A stretch of 64,000 nt of DNA from Albugo candida. Lineage: Eukaryota > Oomycota > Peronosporomycetes > Albuginales > Albuginaceae. The stretch covers positions 124,001 through 188,000 of the forward strand of contig CAJNAR010000148.1 of NCBI GenBank assembly GCA_905220665.1, written 5' to 3'. A model generated the notes under the pieces. That model did no database searches, had not been told where the DNA came from, and saw only the letters and a list, made by a program, of their open reading frames with translations. The first letter of the stretch is position 1. Each line of letters starts with the position of its first letter. Below, piece after piece: positions 1 through 10,415 of this stretch. Position numbers and translations under genes: made by a program.

Positions 1-1351
1 GGACGAAAGCAGGCTTTATCGTATTCTCATCCCGGTCCACTTACGCTCAGCGCCTGATATCGATTGCCCGCGAGTGCCTGGAGGGTCCATGCTACCAGCT
101 GGAAGCATTTTTCAGAGCTGCTTGCATTACACGCCTCCTGGAAGTCATATCACCTACATCAAAGTGGCCAATGATGTGTGGGCGAGCAAAGGCGTCACCT
201 CTGATGCTACTGGCGTTCAAGAGGAACAGAAGTTTGAGAATTGTAATACTGGGGCCGGCTGCGGCTGGATATTCACGCATCTAGCGAACGGAGAACAAGT
301 ATTGGAAGCGTTAGAGGATGGAAGTGGTAGTCGGAATGGCAAGTTCTACTTTCGTGTCTTATCTGAAAAGAAAGATGTTTTGGCTACTCCTGAAGAGGAA
401 ACCGAAGTTCGGTGTCAATTAGAGAAAGGGACGATCTTCTTCGCAGAAATGGAATTCACCGTTCCAAAGACACTTCATACATTCTTGAAGCTCCCCAAAG
501 ATCAAGGATGGGTTGCATTGAATTCTTATCGGGAACAGGCCGTCTGCCCGTCTTCTCAATCATCAGGTCGTTCAAGTCGATGGAATAAGAGTGTCAATCA
601 AGATGTACCACAGGCCGACCCCGACAAGGTTTCAGAGGAGCCCACTCATAAAACTCTGGAAAGAGTGTCAGAGACGCTGTACAACTTGTACACTTCTCCT
701 CCAAGTTGGCTTAAAATTGGGTATCCTGAACGCGCCTGGAAAAAAGTGCCGGATACAGGGTGTCGAACGATTCTAGTGGATGAGATACTTTTACAACTAA
801 GCCTTTTCCGATCACAAAATACGTTGAAAACCTCATCTCAAGGTCGCGAAAATGTCCCACTTTGCCGAAACGGTTATGTATCCGTGTTTCGGATACCGCA
901 GATCGAAAAAGTATCCAAGACTTCCTCCAGGGATACCAGCAAGGTGGCTTGTGATGCAGAAGGCGATCAAGCAGAAGAGAGTTTATGGAAAGTAACGATG
1001 GAAGAGATCAAGCATACTGCTAGCGCCCTCTTCTTCACATTTCCATGGAAACAGATTTGGTGGATACTGAGAATTTCACATACTGAAAATCACTGTATCG
1101 AGTTACAGCATGGTCTCCGCGGTGGGTATCGTGCTGTTTATTTTGATGGAAAACTTATCCACGAAAATAGAAGTGTTGCGGGTTTTTTATGGGATTCAGG
1201 AAGCGAGTTCGAGTTTGAAGCGATCGGTCATACGTTCAAAGCCATTATTTCTTTTGAGGGCGCGTTATTCTCACAATCGATGCAGTTTTATAGCTACATG
1301 TTACTGGTGGATGAAGAGGAGATTGCCGCCGAGCCGCTGATTTTCGAGTGA
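1..1351 (+). CDS. FAIM-domain protein, 5' end outside the window
   Basis: The frame is open from base 2 to the TGA at 1349-1351, with no stop before the window edge, so the true start lies upstream. The first in-window ATG is at 89. The last ~110 residues (about 1000-1345) resemble the FAIM1 (Fas apoptotic inhibitory molecule) beta-domain: IELQHG around 1098, then YFDGKLIHENRSVAG, a WDSGSEFEFE segment and FKAIISFEG. The larger N-terminal part (about 90-990) has no domain I recognise. FAIM1-fold proteins occur across eukaryotes, with roles in stress protection proposed in animals; a role in oomycetes is unknown. At over 440 residues it is much longer than animal FAIM1 (about 180), so it is probably a lineage-specific fusion or extension. 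It sits 94 bp upstream of LSM8 on the same strand. Confidence 0.6.
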   Translation, partial: DESRLYRILIPVHLRSAPDIDCPRVPGGSMLPAGSIFQSCLHYTPPGSHITYIKVANDVWASKGVTSDATGVQEEQKFENCNTGAGCGWIFTHLANGEQVLEALEDGSGSRNGKFYFRVLSEKKDVLATPEEETEVRCQLEKGTIFFAEMEFTVPKTLHTFLKLPKDQGWVALNSYREQAVCPSSQSSGRSSRWNKSVNQDVPQADPDKVSEEPTHKTLERVSETLYNLYTSPPSWLKIGYPERAWKKVPDTGCRTILVDEILLQLSLFRSQNTLKTSSQGRENVPLCRNGYVSVFRIPQIEKVSKTSSRDTSKVACDAEGDQAEESLWKVTMEEIKHTASALFFTFPWKQIWWILRISHTENHCIELQHGLRGGYRAVYFDGKLIHENRSVAGFLWDSGSEFEFEAIGHTFKAIISFEGALFSQSMQFYSYMLLVDEEEIAAEPLIFE

Positions 1352-1445
1352 TTTAAGGATATTGTGACTTAATTGAATTTGACTGTAGTGCCGTTTTATC
1401 TCAAAGGAACAGCGTTGATTGATTCTCGATAGTTGGACTGCAAGA

Positions 1446-1872
1446 ATGGCGACATATCTCAAAGACTTGATGGATCGTAAGGGCCCCACTCGGCTGTCAT
1501 ACTGCGATACTAAGGGATTTGTCTATTTTGCTCTAAATGTCAGTATAGATACGATATCAGTGATCACCAACGACGGTCGCAATATAATAGTAAGAGCAGC
1601 TTCGATTTCTCTGGCTTATCATTTTGACACGATATGCTATGTAGGGCGTGCTGAAAGGCTACGACCAAACAGTTAATTTGGTTCTGGAAGATAGTTTCGA
1701 ACGCGTTTACTCGCTAAAGGAACCCGTAGAAGCAGTAGAATTGGGATTATATATCATCCGAGGCGATAACATGTATGTGTTTAAGACAGTGACGCCAAGT
1801 ACCTCGACTAATTCTCCTTCGCAAGATGTGTTATTGGTGAAATCCCTGAGAATATCCGCGAGCAAGTCATAG
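1446..1872 (+). CDS. LSM8: LSM8, U6 snRNA-associated Sm-like protein
   Basis: LSM8 is the subunit that distinguishes the nuclear LSM2-8 ring, which binds the 3' oligo-U of U6 snRNA and supports splicing. I read three exons, 1446-1476, 1549-1589 and 1645-1872, with GT-AG introns of 72 and 55 bp (donors GTAAGG and GTAAGA). The spliced product is 99 aa, close to human LSM8 (96). It begins MATYLKDLMD, then has Sm1 (VITNDGRNIIGVLKGYDQT) and Sm2 (LGLYIIRGDN), all typical of LSM8. Splicing is needed, because exon 1 alone runs into an unrelated frame. The ATG at 1446 gives the family's usual short N-terminus. The first exon holds only ten full codons. Confidence 0.9.
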
Positions 1873-1990
1873 ACGATCAAACACGCGCAGAGCCTCTTCA
1901 TCCGCTTGTACACTAGCTTAAATCAAAATGTAGATTATTTTATCAAACTAAATCACTCGTATTTAATCGGGGCACACTTTTTTCTTGATA

Positions 1991-2888
1991 ATGAGAGTCA
2001 ACTCGCTCAAAGCTTCTCACCAAATTCGGAAAACCCACGCTTCCGCACGGAATTGGCTGGAAAGGAATTGTGGGGATGTACCTCACCAACCCGTGCGATT
2101 CAATGATTCAGTCAGTCGAATGACGCGGCAAGCACACGCCGCACATTCATGTATGCTACATTACTATCAGAATCAGGTACGAAATCAGAAGCTTGTAATC
2201 CACGATTTAGTAATAGATGAACGTGACAATCAGATGCTGACAATCCAGCTCCCATTCACATCAAAAGAGTTCAGTCCGAAAGGCTCGAAACGAGCAGAAT
2301 TGGTAATCTAGATAAATTGCCTAATCCTTCCGCACTTAATAGCTTACTAGAGAGAACTCAAACGAGTTGAAGCGGAATCAGTTAAGCGAATCAGAAATTT
2401 GGTTTCGAGCCATCAAATTCGATTTCGACCCAGCCTGCTTGGGCCCTTACTGACGATAAGTAGCAAAGCACTCGGTGCGGATCTCTGGAGATTGCTTGAC
2501 ATTTAGAAAAGCGCCGTTATAAAGTATGTGTTCTTCAGGCTCTGGCACACTTTTTATCGGGGAGCAAGTGGCTAAATCAATTAATAATGGGATCAAATTC
2601 GCCATCAGCGACTTTTGCAATGATCAAATACGTGAGTTACTGGAGCAATTCCCTGGAGAAACAGCACTGAAAGAGGCGAGTGACTCACTCGGACGTATTA
2701 GATTCATGTTTACAATTTTTTTATTCCAGGTGATGAAACAAAATCGCGACGAGGAGCTCGGTCACGTGGATCAAGCGACCCAAGAAACCGAATACAAACT
2801 ACAAGCCGATCCGAACGATGTCGACAGAGTCGCGTCGAGCAGTAAGAACGCCACAAAAATGTTACTCCTCGCAACAAAGTCGTTGTGA
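1991..2888 (+). CDS. COQ7: COQ7-like (demethoxyubiquinone hydroxylase family), degenerate active site
   Basis: This is a multi-exon gene assembled from frame continuity: exons 1991-2176, 2249-2302, 2351-2474 and 2539-2888, with a probable further 54-bp GC-AG intron at 2676-2729 that keeps frame. The spliced length is about 219 aa, close to human COQ7 (217). The N-terminus (MRVNSLKASHQIRKTHASAR) is basic and serine-rich like a mitochondrial presequence. Family signatures are RFRPSLLGPLL, SSKALGSGTLFIGE across a splice junction, CNDQIRELLEQ and NRDEELGHVDQ. COQ7 is a mitochondrial diiron monooxygenase of ubiquinone synthesis. Only the last ExxH pair is clear; the expected HAGE reads HAAH and the central EExxxEH region reads KFAISDF. 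It may be a divergent paralogue, a non-catalytic partner or a decaying gene. It converges on the dynein light chain 20 bp away. Confidence 0.6.
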
Positions 2889-2908
2889 GTTTCGATGTTG
2901 ATACGAAG

Positions 2909-3253
2909 TTACTCGACAGATTTGAATAAGAGAACATTGTGCTGATTGGCTTTGAAAAAAAGAAGATATTGCGTGTCATACGCAATAGAGCAACCAAACC
3001 CTTTGCCCACGATGCACTGCCACGTGTGCCCATACGTTTTATCAAAATACTTCTTCAACTCAGAAGCGAGATCTTTCTCAATCACCACTGAAGCTGCGCG
3101 GTAAATGGTACAAAACTGAGAGATCGCGTCATCTTTCATTGCAGTCGTCAACTCCAATCGAAGAATACTGATTTTAACGGGAGAGACTTGCAATCCACTC
3201 ACGTCGTCTGTTGGTAGTAGCGAATTATTTGTCGGAGTGTCGACGGAAGCCAT
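2909..3253 (-). CDS. Dynein light chain, LC8/DYNLL-like
   Basis: A single-exon frame of 114 aa. From about residue 35 it matches the LC8 dynein light chain: KDDAISQFCTIYRAAS, then IEKDLASELKKYFDKTYG, the core TWQCIVGKGFG and a C-terminal LLFFKANQHNVLLFKS strand. LC8 is a dimeric hub of cytoplasmic and axonemal dynein that also binds many other short linear motifs. Oomycete zoospores are flagellate, so either role fits. The N-terminal ~30 residues are extra relative to canonical LC8 (89 aa), and the sequence around the VTHE strand is divergent (CSIAYDTQY), which suggests a flagellar or divergent paralogue rather than the canonical hub. The ATG at 3253 is the only upstream in-frame start. Confidence 0.8.
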   Translation of the reverse strand: MASVDTPTNNSLLPTDDVSGLQVSPVKISILRLELTTAMKDDAISQFCTIYRAASVVIEKDLASELKKYFDKTYGHTWQCIVGKGFGCSIAYDTQYLLFFKANQHNVLLFKSVE

Positions 3254-4020
3254 TTCGGCGTGTCTGTTTGCTTTGCAGATCTGTCTGTTAACATATCAAC
3301 ATATCACATAACAGCTGTGTGACAATGTGCTTTAATGTTGGCACTGCCACTTATTCTACCAACAATTTCAGACATTGGCCTGTCGGCCCTTCACCTGTCA
3401 TAAAAACATGAGTGAAAGATCGGCAAGTGGCAGTGAGTAGGATCATCACTCCAACTAAAAAGTGTATAAAATCAACGACATGATGCAAAGTACGATTGCC
3501 TAGCGCACTGACTGTCTGTATACTCGGAATGTTATGCTACAGTCAAATGACACTGACTACGTTAGGAAGATTAAGAAAGATAATCTCATACGTGGATTCT
3601 TCGGTCGCAAGCAACTTTTTCCCGAATATAGAAAAAAACAGCAGTTAATTCCTCGCCTTTCCATACCCTCTCCTCCCAGACGGAGCTGATCAGCCAAAGA
3701 AATATCATAAACTTACCAAAATGATGCCCACGTGTCGTGTAACCACCTGGTGCCACGCCCTATCCTCGGGTATAGAAGTAGCAAGAGTCCAGTTGTTTAA
3801 AATTCTCTGTCAGATTGCTGCTGTATCAAGTATTTAAACATTTATAGCATACGTTTCATATAAGCGGATTTGTGATTTTCTAACCGCAAAGCCAGTTTCT
3901 TTGCACTCTAAACTCTATTTCGCATTGTTTCGTTAAGAACTAATCGCATTACTTCTAGACTCGAGTATATCCCACTGCTCGATCAGACAACAACTTTGTC
4001 GTACTAGCGGACAATTCGAA
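3254..4020. other. Intergenic, divergent promoter region of dynein light chain and cellulose synthase
   Basis: No coding frame is supportable here. The stretch separates two divergently transcribed genes. It includes a TATA-like TATAAAATC at about 3464 and a pyrimidine-rich leader close to the cellulose synthase ATG. I could not identify a defined initiator element with confidence. Confidence 0.4.
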
Positions 4021-7000
4021 ATGGACCATGATCTGAATATGAACACTCCGCAGTCCACATCGTATCGCGATGGCAACGACATGAACGCGTACACCTCACA
4101 CGCTGCGCCCTACCACGAAACAGCGTCTATGAAACAAGCTGCGAGGATCGAATATGATGCCAATCAGAGCGCTGCCATCACAGAGCTCACTAAAGCAGAG
4201 GAGCATGATATGGTCGGGAAAATTTCTGTGCATGGATGGATGGATAAACAAGGAACACGAACGTTTAAAGGGCCCGTGGCAAAGAGCTGGAGAAAGCGTT
4301 ATTTCGCGCTCGAAGGGACCAAAATATATTATTTTCACGACCCCGTCGATTGTCGAAAGTACTTTAGCTCACGAAATGGCGAACTTGTGGTCGGTGCGAT
4401 TGATTTACGCGATGCCTTCAAGCTGGAGCAAAGTGAGCGTCTAGATCTCCCAGCGCGAGGTATCTCCATTCACACTCGACATCGTGTCTGGTTGGTGTGT
4501 CCTGAAACAGAATCAGACTTTACTATGTGGTTTGATGCATTGGAGCTCACAATTATGACTTCGGGAAGTGGGAATGTTGTCAAACGAGAGCTTCCCAATG
4601 TCCGAGTGTATCACATGAAAGGGAGAAGCACCTACAAAGTTGTTTTCGTGCTGTTTGTGATCGCTGCGTTGATGGAGCTAGGAGCCATTTTCTGCTGGTT
4701 TCCCGTTGGAATCGCGCCTTGTGACATTCAAATGAAGACTGATACATGTGCGGATATTCAAGAAACCAAAACAGAGCCTATCAAATGCGCTTCCCGTCCT
4801 TTCAATGGTGCTTGGAATCCCCCGGATTGGTATCTGATGTCGGCTGGAATCACCGATGTGCAATGCTTCCGAAAACCTGACCTCGCGCATTGGGTCTCAT
4901 ACTTTATGTTTACTTTTTCAGAATTGATATCGATACTCTTAGGATCCATGTATTATCTCGGAATGTGGAACCCAGTACGTCGAGGCGCTCAATATCTCCG
5001 CGATTTCAAGCCACATTTTCAACCTTCCAAGTGGCCACCTGTGGACATTCTTCTGTGTCATTATGCCGAGCCTGCAGAAGATACCATTGCTACGTTAGAG
5101 AAAATCATGGAAATTGATTATCCTTCGCATTTAGTGCATGTTTGGATATGTGATGATGGCTACTGTAAGTCTAAATGGAAGAACGATCCAGTACCGCAAG
5201 TCTCTGTGAATCGGGGTGTCATTGAAAACGCAGGGGATGTGCGTCGTGAAGTAGCTCAGTTTATGTACGAGCGAGTCTGTGAATCAGATGATATCGAAGT
5301 CGAAGAATGGAGAAAGCAGCATACCACAGTCAAGATGCCAACACCCTCGAATCCACGTGTTGTCAGTCGTATCGATTGTGCGGTTGGATCCGTTCGTGAC
5401 GATTACAATTACCAAGGATTCCCTAAAGTAACATTTGTTGGTCGTATCAAGCCTCAAGTGCATCACAGTAAGGCAGGCAACATCAACAATGTCTTATACA
5501 ATGAGGGAGCTTGTGGGCGATACTGCGTGATTCTTGACAACGACATGAAGCCTCACGAGATGTTTCTACAAGCTGTCCTACCGTTTTTCTTCGATGAACC
5601 GAAAAACTCTAAAGTCATGCTTTGTTGCGCACCAGGGTGTTCCGATATCGGAAAAATTTGCTGTTCTTTGTGTAAGAACGCAGGGGTGCCAGAAAATCAG
5701 ATTTCTTATTGCTCCAAAGATTGCTTCAAGGCTTCTGCCCACGTCAAATCAAGCTTACATCGTCGTCAAACGCAAAACACCGTCAATGAGCGAATGGTGT
5801 GTACTACCTGTGACGGCAAAATCAATAAGAAGCTCGGAACATGCAAGCGATGCAATGCCAAACAGAAGCGACGCATGAGCTCGCAATTTATCAACGTCGG
5901 CGCTGATGATGATTACTCAGACCACGTCACAGTGAATCAGGTCGGATATGTACAAACACCGCAGTACTTTGAAGATTGTTTGCAAATTCGTTTGGGTGAT
6001 CCTTGCGGACATCGTAACTCGACATTTTTCGATTCGGCGCAAACAGGAATGGACGGATACGAATGTGCTTCTTTTGCTGGTACGAACGCTATTTTCCGTC
6101 GTGAAGCATTAGACTCCGTGTACGGAATTCAATATGGTTCTTTGACCGAAGATGCCTTCACAGGGCTGATGATGTTGGATAAGGGTTGGAAAGGGTTGTA
6201 TTTCCGAAAAGATTTGGAAGGTGAAGAAAACGAGCGAATTCGTTTGGCGGAAGGTGCTGTGCCAGAAACCGTATCTGCCGCATTAGCGCAGCGTAAACGC
6301 TGGGCCAAAGGCAATTTCCAGGTGTTCTTGCGTAAGAAGCGCTCCATGATCGATCCAGAGTGGGTACCACCCCAAGTAGAGCTTCCACCGCCTCGGAAGT
6401 TTAATCGATTCATGCGATGGGTGTTCTTCATGAACCTCACTGTATACCCGATCGGTTCTTTCCCAGCGCTATTCTGCTTCTACGTCACCGCATACTTTTT
6501 GTACAGTGGAAATGCACCAGTGTACACGTCTGGTCTCCGGCTATTGGTCGCTTTGATTCCGAAATTCTTGATGCAAAGTGTTTTATCTGCGCTCTCCAAT
6601 CGAACAGTGGAGAACAACGACGTCATGCGGAGTCAACAGACGTGGTATTCTTACGCGTTTGTGCACGTGCTGGCAGTCTTTGAGGCAATTTACTGGAAAA
6701 TTACCGACAAAGAAGCATCGTGGGCCAATACCGGAGCTTTGGCGGGGAACAGTATTATGGAGCTTCCGAATCTGCTTGTTTTCTTGTCTGTAGTATTTGG
6801 CGTCTTATGGGCTATAGTCCGGTTTTTCTGTGGATACAACAACGCAGCAACGACACATGACACACCACTGCTATTCGCTTCGGTTTATCTAGGTGTGTTC
6901 ACGGCCAGTCAGCTTGGGCCTATGGTACGGATGAGCTTACAAACGTATTTTGGATGGAGTCACAAGAGTCTCACAGATCATGGAAATATCGTGGCCAGCT

Positions 7001-7077
7001 TTTCACTCGTTCTCGTACTGATTGTTTTGTGCTTCTGGGTGTTCGTGGAGACACCAGATCACTCCATTTACGGCTGA
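4021..7077 (+). CDS. CesA: Cellulose synthase with N-terminal PH domain and cysteine-rich catalytic insert
   Basis: A single-exon processive GT2 glycosyltransferase of 1018 aa that would polymerise UDP-glucose into wall cellulose at the plasma membrane. A PH domain (about residues 67-180, KRYFALEGTKIYYF) precedes membrane segments at about 207-229 and 294-316, as in oomycete CesA1, CesA2 and CesA4 and unlike CesA3. The catalytic residues are present: DDG at 378-380, DND at 506-508, TED at 709-711 and QRKRW at 757-761, followed by a block of membrane helices. Between DND and TED, about residues 535-620 form a cysteine-rich insert: CCAPGC, CCSLC, a MYND-like YCSKDCFKASAHVKSSLH, then CTTC and CKRC. 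The other cellulose synthase in this window (49322-52766) has only a short linker there. I cannot say from sequence alone which PH-type paralogue this is. Confidence 0.93.
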   Translation: MDHDLNMNTPQSTSYRDGNDMNAYTSHAAPYHETASMKQAARIEYDANQSAAITELTKAEEHDMVGKISVHGWMDKQGTRTFKGPVAKSWRKRYFALEGTKIYYFHDPVDCRKYFSSRNGELVVGAIDLRDAFKLEQSERLDLPARGISIHTRHRVWLVCPETESDFTMWFDALELTIMTSGSGNVVKRELPNVRVYHMKGRSTYKVVFVLFVIAALMELGAIFCWFPVGIAPCDIQMKTDTCADIQETKTEPIKCASRPFNGAWNPPDWYLMSAGITDVQCFRKPDLAHWVSYFMFTFSELISILLGSMYYLGMWNPVRRGAQYLRDFKPHFQPSKWPPVDILLCHYAEPAEDTIATLEKIMEIDYPSHLVHVWICDDGYCKSKWKNDPVPQVSVNRGVIENAGDVRREVAQFMYERVCESDDIEVEEWRKQHTTVKMPTPSNPRVVSRIDCAVGSVRDDYNYQGFPKVTFVGRIKPQVHHSKAGNINNVLYNEGACGRYCVILDNDMKPHEMFLQAVLPFFFDEPKNSKVMLCCAPGCSDIGKICCSLCKNAGVPENQISYCSKDCFKASAHVKSSLHRRQTQNTVNERMVCTTCDGKINKKLGTCKRCNAKQKRRMSSQFINVGADDDYSDHVTVNQVGYVQTPQYFEDCLQIRLGDPCGHRNSTFFDSAQTGMDGYECASFAGTNAIFRREALDSVYGIQYGSLTEDAFTGLMMLDKGWKGLYFRKDLEGEENERIRLAEGAVPETVSAALAQRKRWAKGNFQVFLRKKRSMIDPEWVPPQVELPPPRKFNRFMRWVFFMNLTVYPIGSFPALFCFYVTAYFLYSGNAPVYTSGLRLLVALIPKFLMQSVLSALSNRTVENNDVMRSQQTWYSYAFVHVLAVFEAIYWKITDKEASWANTGALAGNSIMELPNLLVFLSVVFGVLWAIVRFFCGYNNAATTHDTPLLFASVYLGVFTASQLGPMVRMSLQTYFGWSHKSLTDHGNIVASFSLVLVLIVLCFWVFVETPDHSIYG

Positions 7078-7780
7078 TTAGCTGTTGGCGAGATACGTAA
7101 CATTTTTTTGAATAAAAACGTCCATAATTTCAACAAACTTATTGCTCGGTGCAGTAGTCACTTATGTTTGTGAGAAACGCAGAAAATTCGTGTTCCTTGG
7201 AAGATGTATCGCGTTGCTGAGTGCAGAGCTATTTTCGAGACAGCGGCCCCTTTTGGATGCGGTGGAAAAAACACGCTCAAAGTCACAATCCAACTTTGGG
7301 TTCACTAGGGGCCAGTTGAATACTGACATAAAGCGGTGAGGAAAGAGCGGTGATCACAAGTGCTAATGCTACTCTTACAACACTTGACAAATAAAACAAA
7401 GTCCGAATTATGCAACAACTTGTCATCGCCTGTGAGATATGTAGTAGAGTATATTGGGGGCATTGAAAGAATGAATTTGAATTAGACTATTCAAAAGGAC
7501 GCAGTTCTCACATAGTCAAAATATATTGCATTATGCCATCTCAAACATATCTATCAGTAATGTAGTAATCTCAATGGAGGGACTCGGAGCTTCAGTGAAG
7601 TGTTTCATATGTCACACACGCAATACATAAATCGCTAAGCATCGATTGATCTGTAATGTTGATACTATTTCGCAGTTTTTTCCATCCTGCGTCGACTGCA
7701 TCCCAATCGGCTGATGCAGCTTGCCCACTGCATTAGGCTTGCAGCCTTCGGCGATTAGACTTTTTGACTACCATTCTATC
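7078..7780. other. Intergenic, no gene recognised
   Basis: About 700 bp between the cellulose synthase stop and the ADE2 start. Only a short unconvincing frame (7142-7339) is present. Both flanking genes read rightward, so this should hold the 3' UTR of the first and the promoter of the second. Confidence 0.4.
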
Positions 7781-9652
7781 ATGTCGAGCGTATCAATATC
7801 AACAACTTTCGGTATGAGGCTATACGACTGGACGAAAAGCCATGATCATATCAATCCAATCAGAGCCATTTGCAGCATGAGCATTCTGAAAGGAACGGAT
7901 GGGCGCACGCTACCGAGAATTGGAATCCTTGGAGGTGGTCAATTAGGTCGAATGATGGCCGATGCCGCACACCGACTAGGCCTGCAACTTATTGTCCTCG
8001 ATCCACAAGGATCAGACTGTCCCGCTGCACAGTATGGGATTCCGGCAATCAAAGGCAACTACACGAACGCACAAGACGTTCTTGATTTTGTGAATCATTG
8101 CGATGTGCTCACGTGTGAAATCGAACATGTTAATCTAAACGGTATCACAAAACTGCTACAAGACGACCCATCTAAAATTACACTTCATCCACATCCTGAA
8201 ACCATTCAACTGATTCAAGACAAATATCAGCAAAAGGTTTTCTTCAGTCAGTCGAAGGTTTCCATACCTATCGCACCATTTGAGTCCATTTCAACGCCAC
8301 AAGACGCTCTTCGCATCGGAAAGACTTTTGGCTATCCTTTATTTCTGAAAGCACGGCGGTACGCGTACGATGGTCGTGGCAACGTCGAAATTCATTCTGA
8401 GAAGGATTTCAAGACCGCATTTCACCAGCTCGATGCTGTCATTACCGAAGGAGACACATTTCTCGATTGGAAGCTTCATCCGGATGCTCTCTACGCGGAG
8501 AAAAAGGTACCTTTTGTCAAAGAAATCGCGGTCATGGTTGCACGCCAAGATGATCAGTCTACTATTTCGACGTATCCGGTAGTCGAAACCGTACATGAGA
8601 ACAGCATCTGTCATACGGTTCTTGCGCCCGCTCAACTCGCAGGTAACGTCGCCTCTCAAGCGCAAGAAATCGCCAAAAACGCCGTGAGACTGCTCCGCGG
8701 AAGTGGCATGTATGGTGTCGAACTCTTCCTTACTGCCGATAACACAATATATCTCAACGAAATTGCTCCTCGACCGCACAACTCGGGCCATTACACTTTG
8801 GATGCGTGTGAAACCGATCAATTTGAGCAACATCTACGCGCTGTCGCTGGTTTGCCGCTAGGAAGCTGTTCACTTCGCGTAAATCATGCATTCATGGTCA
8901 ACGTATTAGGTAGTTCCAATGCCGAGAGTACGTACCAACCATTCCAAAAATCACTTTCTATCCCCGGTGCGACCGCGTATTTTTACGGAAAAAAAGGTGC
9001 TATAAAAATGGGACGGAAGCTGGGCCATATTACAATCGTCGCATCGTCATCGTCGGAGCTACACGATCGCGTCGGGGCTTTCGATTCCAGCTTGCTGGCA
9101 AATTTGAGTGGAACGACGGAGCCGAATATGACCACTGGCAAGAAGCAGCCTATCGTCGGAATTATAATGGGTTCAGACTCTGATCTATCTGTGATGAAAG
9201 AAGCGGCAAGAGTTCTGGATTCATTCGACGTCCCGTACGAATTGACAATTGTATCAGCGCATCGAACACCACATAGAATGATGACGTATGCAGAGTCAGC
9301 GCAGACGCGTGGGCTGAAGGTAATCATTGCGGGAGCCGGGGGTGCTGCTCATCTTCCCGGAATGGTTGCGTCTATGACCACATTACCAGTAGTCGGTGTT
9401 CCCATCAAAACAGGTGCGCTGAATGGAGAAGACGCTTTACTTAGCATCGTGCAAATGCCGAGAGGCGTTCCAGTAGCAACCGTTGCGATTGGGAATGCTA
9501 CCAATGCGGCGATGCTTGCTATCCGTATTCTCGGTCTTTCGGAGAAAACAAGAGAATTTATGGAAACACAGCGCCTCAGTGTTCTTGATAAAGCCAAGAC
9601 TCTTGCTCAAGAAGGCTGGGAGCAATACGAGGAAGGTAGGAGATCGAAGTAA
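7781..9652 (+). CDS. ADE2: Phosphoribosylaminoimidazole carboxylase, PurK-PurE fusion (ADE2)
   Basis: A 623-aa single-exon bifunctional enzyme of purine synthesis that converts AIR to CAIR. The N-terminal half is a PurK ATP-grasp N5-CAIR synthetase: dinucleotide-like [14 protein letters not shown] near residue 46, [14 protein letters not shown], and [13 protein letters not shown]. The C-terminal domain from about residue 457 is the PurE mutase ([37 protein letters not shown]). This PurK-then-PurE order is the fungal Ade2 arrangement. The ATG at 7781 is the first in frame; the frame stays open upstream only through a TTG at 7721. A second in-frame ATG at 7877 starts just before the conserved core, so the first 32 residues are either a leader or spurious. 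Confidence 0.93.
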   Translation: MSSVSISTTFGMRLYDWTKSHDHINPIRAICSMSILKGTDGRTLPRIGILGGGQLGRMMADAAHRLGLQLIVLDPQGSDCPAAQYGIPAIKGNYTNAQDVLDFVNHCDVLTCEIEHVNLNGITKLLQDDPSKITLHPHPETIQLIQDKYQQKVFFSQSKVSIPIAPFESISTPQDALRIGKTFGYPLFLKARRYAYDGRGNVEIHSEKDFKTAFHQLDAVITEGDTFLDWKLHPDALYAEKKVPFVKEIAVMVARQDDQSTISTYPVVETVHENSICHTVLAPAQLAGNVASQAQEIAKNAVRLLRGSGMYGVELFLTADNTIYLNEIAPRPHNSGHYTLDACETDQFEQHLRAVAGLPLGSCSLRVNHAFMVNVLGSSNAESTYQPFQKSLSIPGATAYFYGKKGAIKMGRKLGHITIVASSSSELHDRVGAFDSSLLANLSGTTEPNMTTGKKQPIVGIIMGSDSDLSVMKEAARVLDSFDVPYELTIVSAHRTPHRMMTYAESAQTRGLKVIIAGAGGAAHLPGMVASMTTLPVVGVPIKTGALNGEDALLSIVQMPRGVPVATVAIGNATNAAMLAIRILGLSEKTREFMETQRLSVLDKAKTLAQEGWEQYEEGRRSK

Positions 9653-10415
9653 ACAGCTGTAGGTAGTCTGAATACAGATCAGTTAAGGGTTGCTTCTTTA
9701 ATGCTGTGAATATCTCCTGTAAGCTTTAATTTTTCCGACGAATGTTTTAGAGATTAACCATGATATCAGTCTTGCCGCGAAAAGTATCATCATTTAGAGC
9801 TTGTGTCTAGTCATGCTGGACAACATACGCGTTCAGAAGGATGGAATTGAGCAGAGTTGAACAAGGAGCTTTATATGCTTCGTATTCTCATCTATTAGTA
9901 GCGACACTGACAGTAGACATTTTTCCTTGTAGTCACTACTAAAGAAGAGCTAAAGTATATTACTACATAGTTAAGCCATTGCAAGTCTTTGTTGCCTCCT
10001 TTGTAGCAGCCGAAAAGGTAATTATCTCAGCCCGAAGGTGTACATTTTCCTTAGATAGGAATATGCATAGATAGGGCAGCATGGGAGATTTCTTCGCTTC
10101 ATAATAGCTCTGTGCTGAAATTTTCATGATATTTGCAATAAGGTGCTTTTGACCATTTTTTGGTAAATCAATACATCCAACGAATGCACTTAAATTTATC
10201 ATAAAGCAACTAATTTGGAGAAAGTGTGCAGGACGCAAGTGCAAAAGTTACACCTTTAGAGAGCGACGGTGTGCTTCTGACACTTCGCTAGAACAAATGG
10301 CAAGCAAATTAAGTTCCCGAACCTACGATGGAAAAAGGTGGAACACTTCTAGTAATTCCGGCTTGTTATCACCGCTCAAATTTTGCGGTACAGTGCACGC
10401 ACGAAGCATTCCGTT
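9653..10415. other. Non-coding, includes the left part of a duplicated segment
   Basis: No gene is supportable. From about 9757 the sequence is recognisably similar to 24103 onward, for example the shared stretch ending in TTAGTCATGCT-GACAA, so it is the upstream flank of the duplicated effector segment. It presumably holds the effector promoter. Confidence 0.5.

Noticed and set aside
2710..3045. 111-aa minus-strand frame overlapping COQ7-like and dynein genes
   Set aside because: It overlaps two better-supported genes and has no recognisable product.
9963..10244. 93-aa minus-strand frame upstream of effector copy A
   Set aside because: It lies in the duplicated flank, its counterpart near 24200 is not open, and the sequence matches no family.
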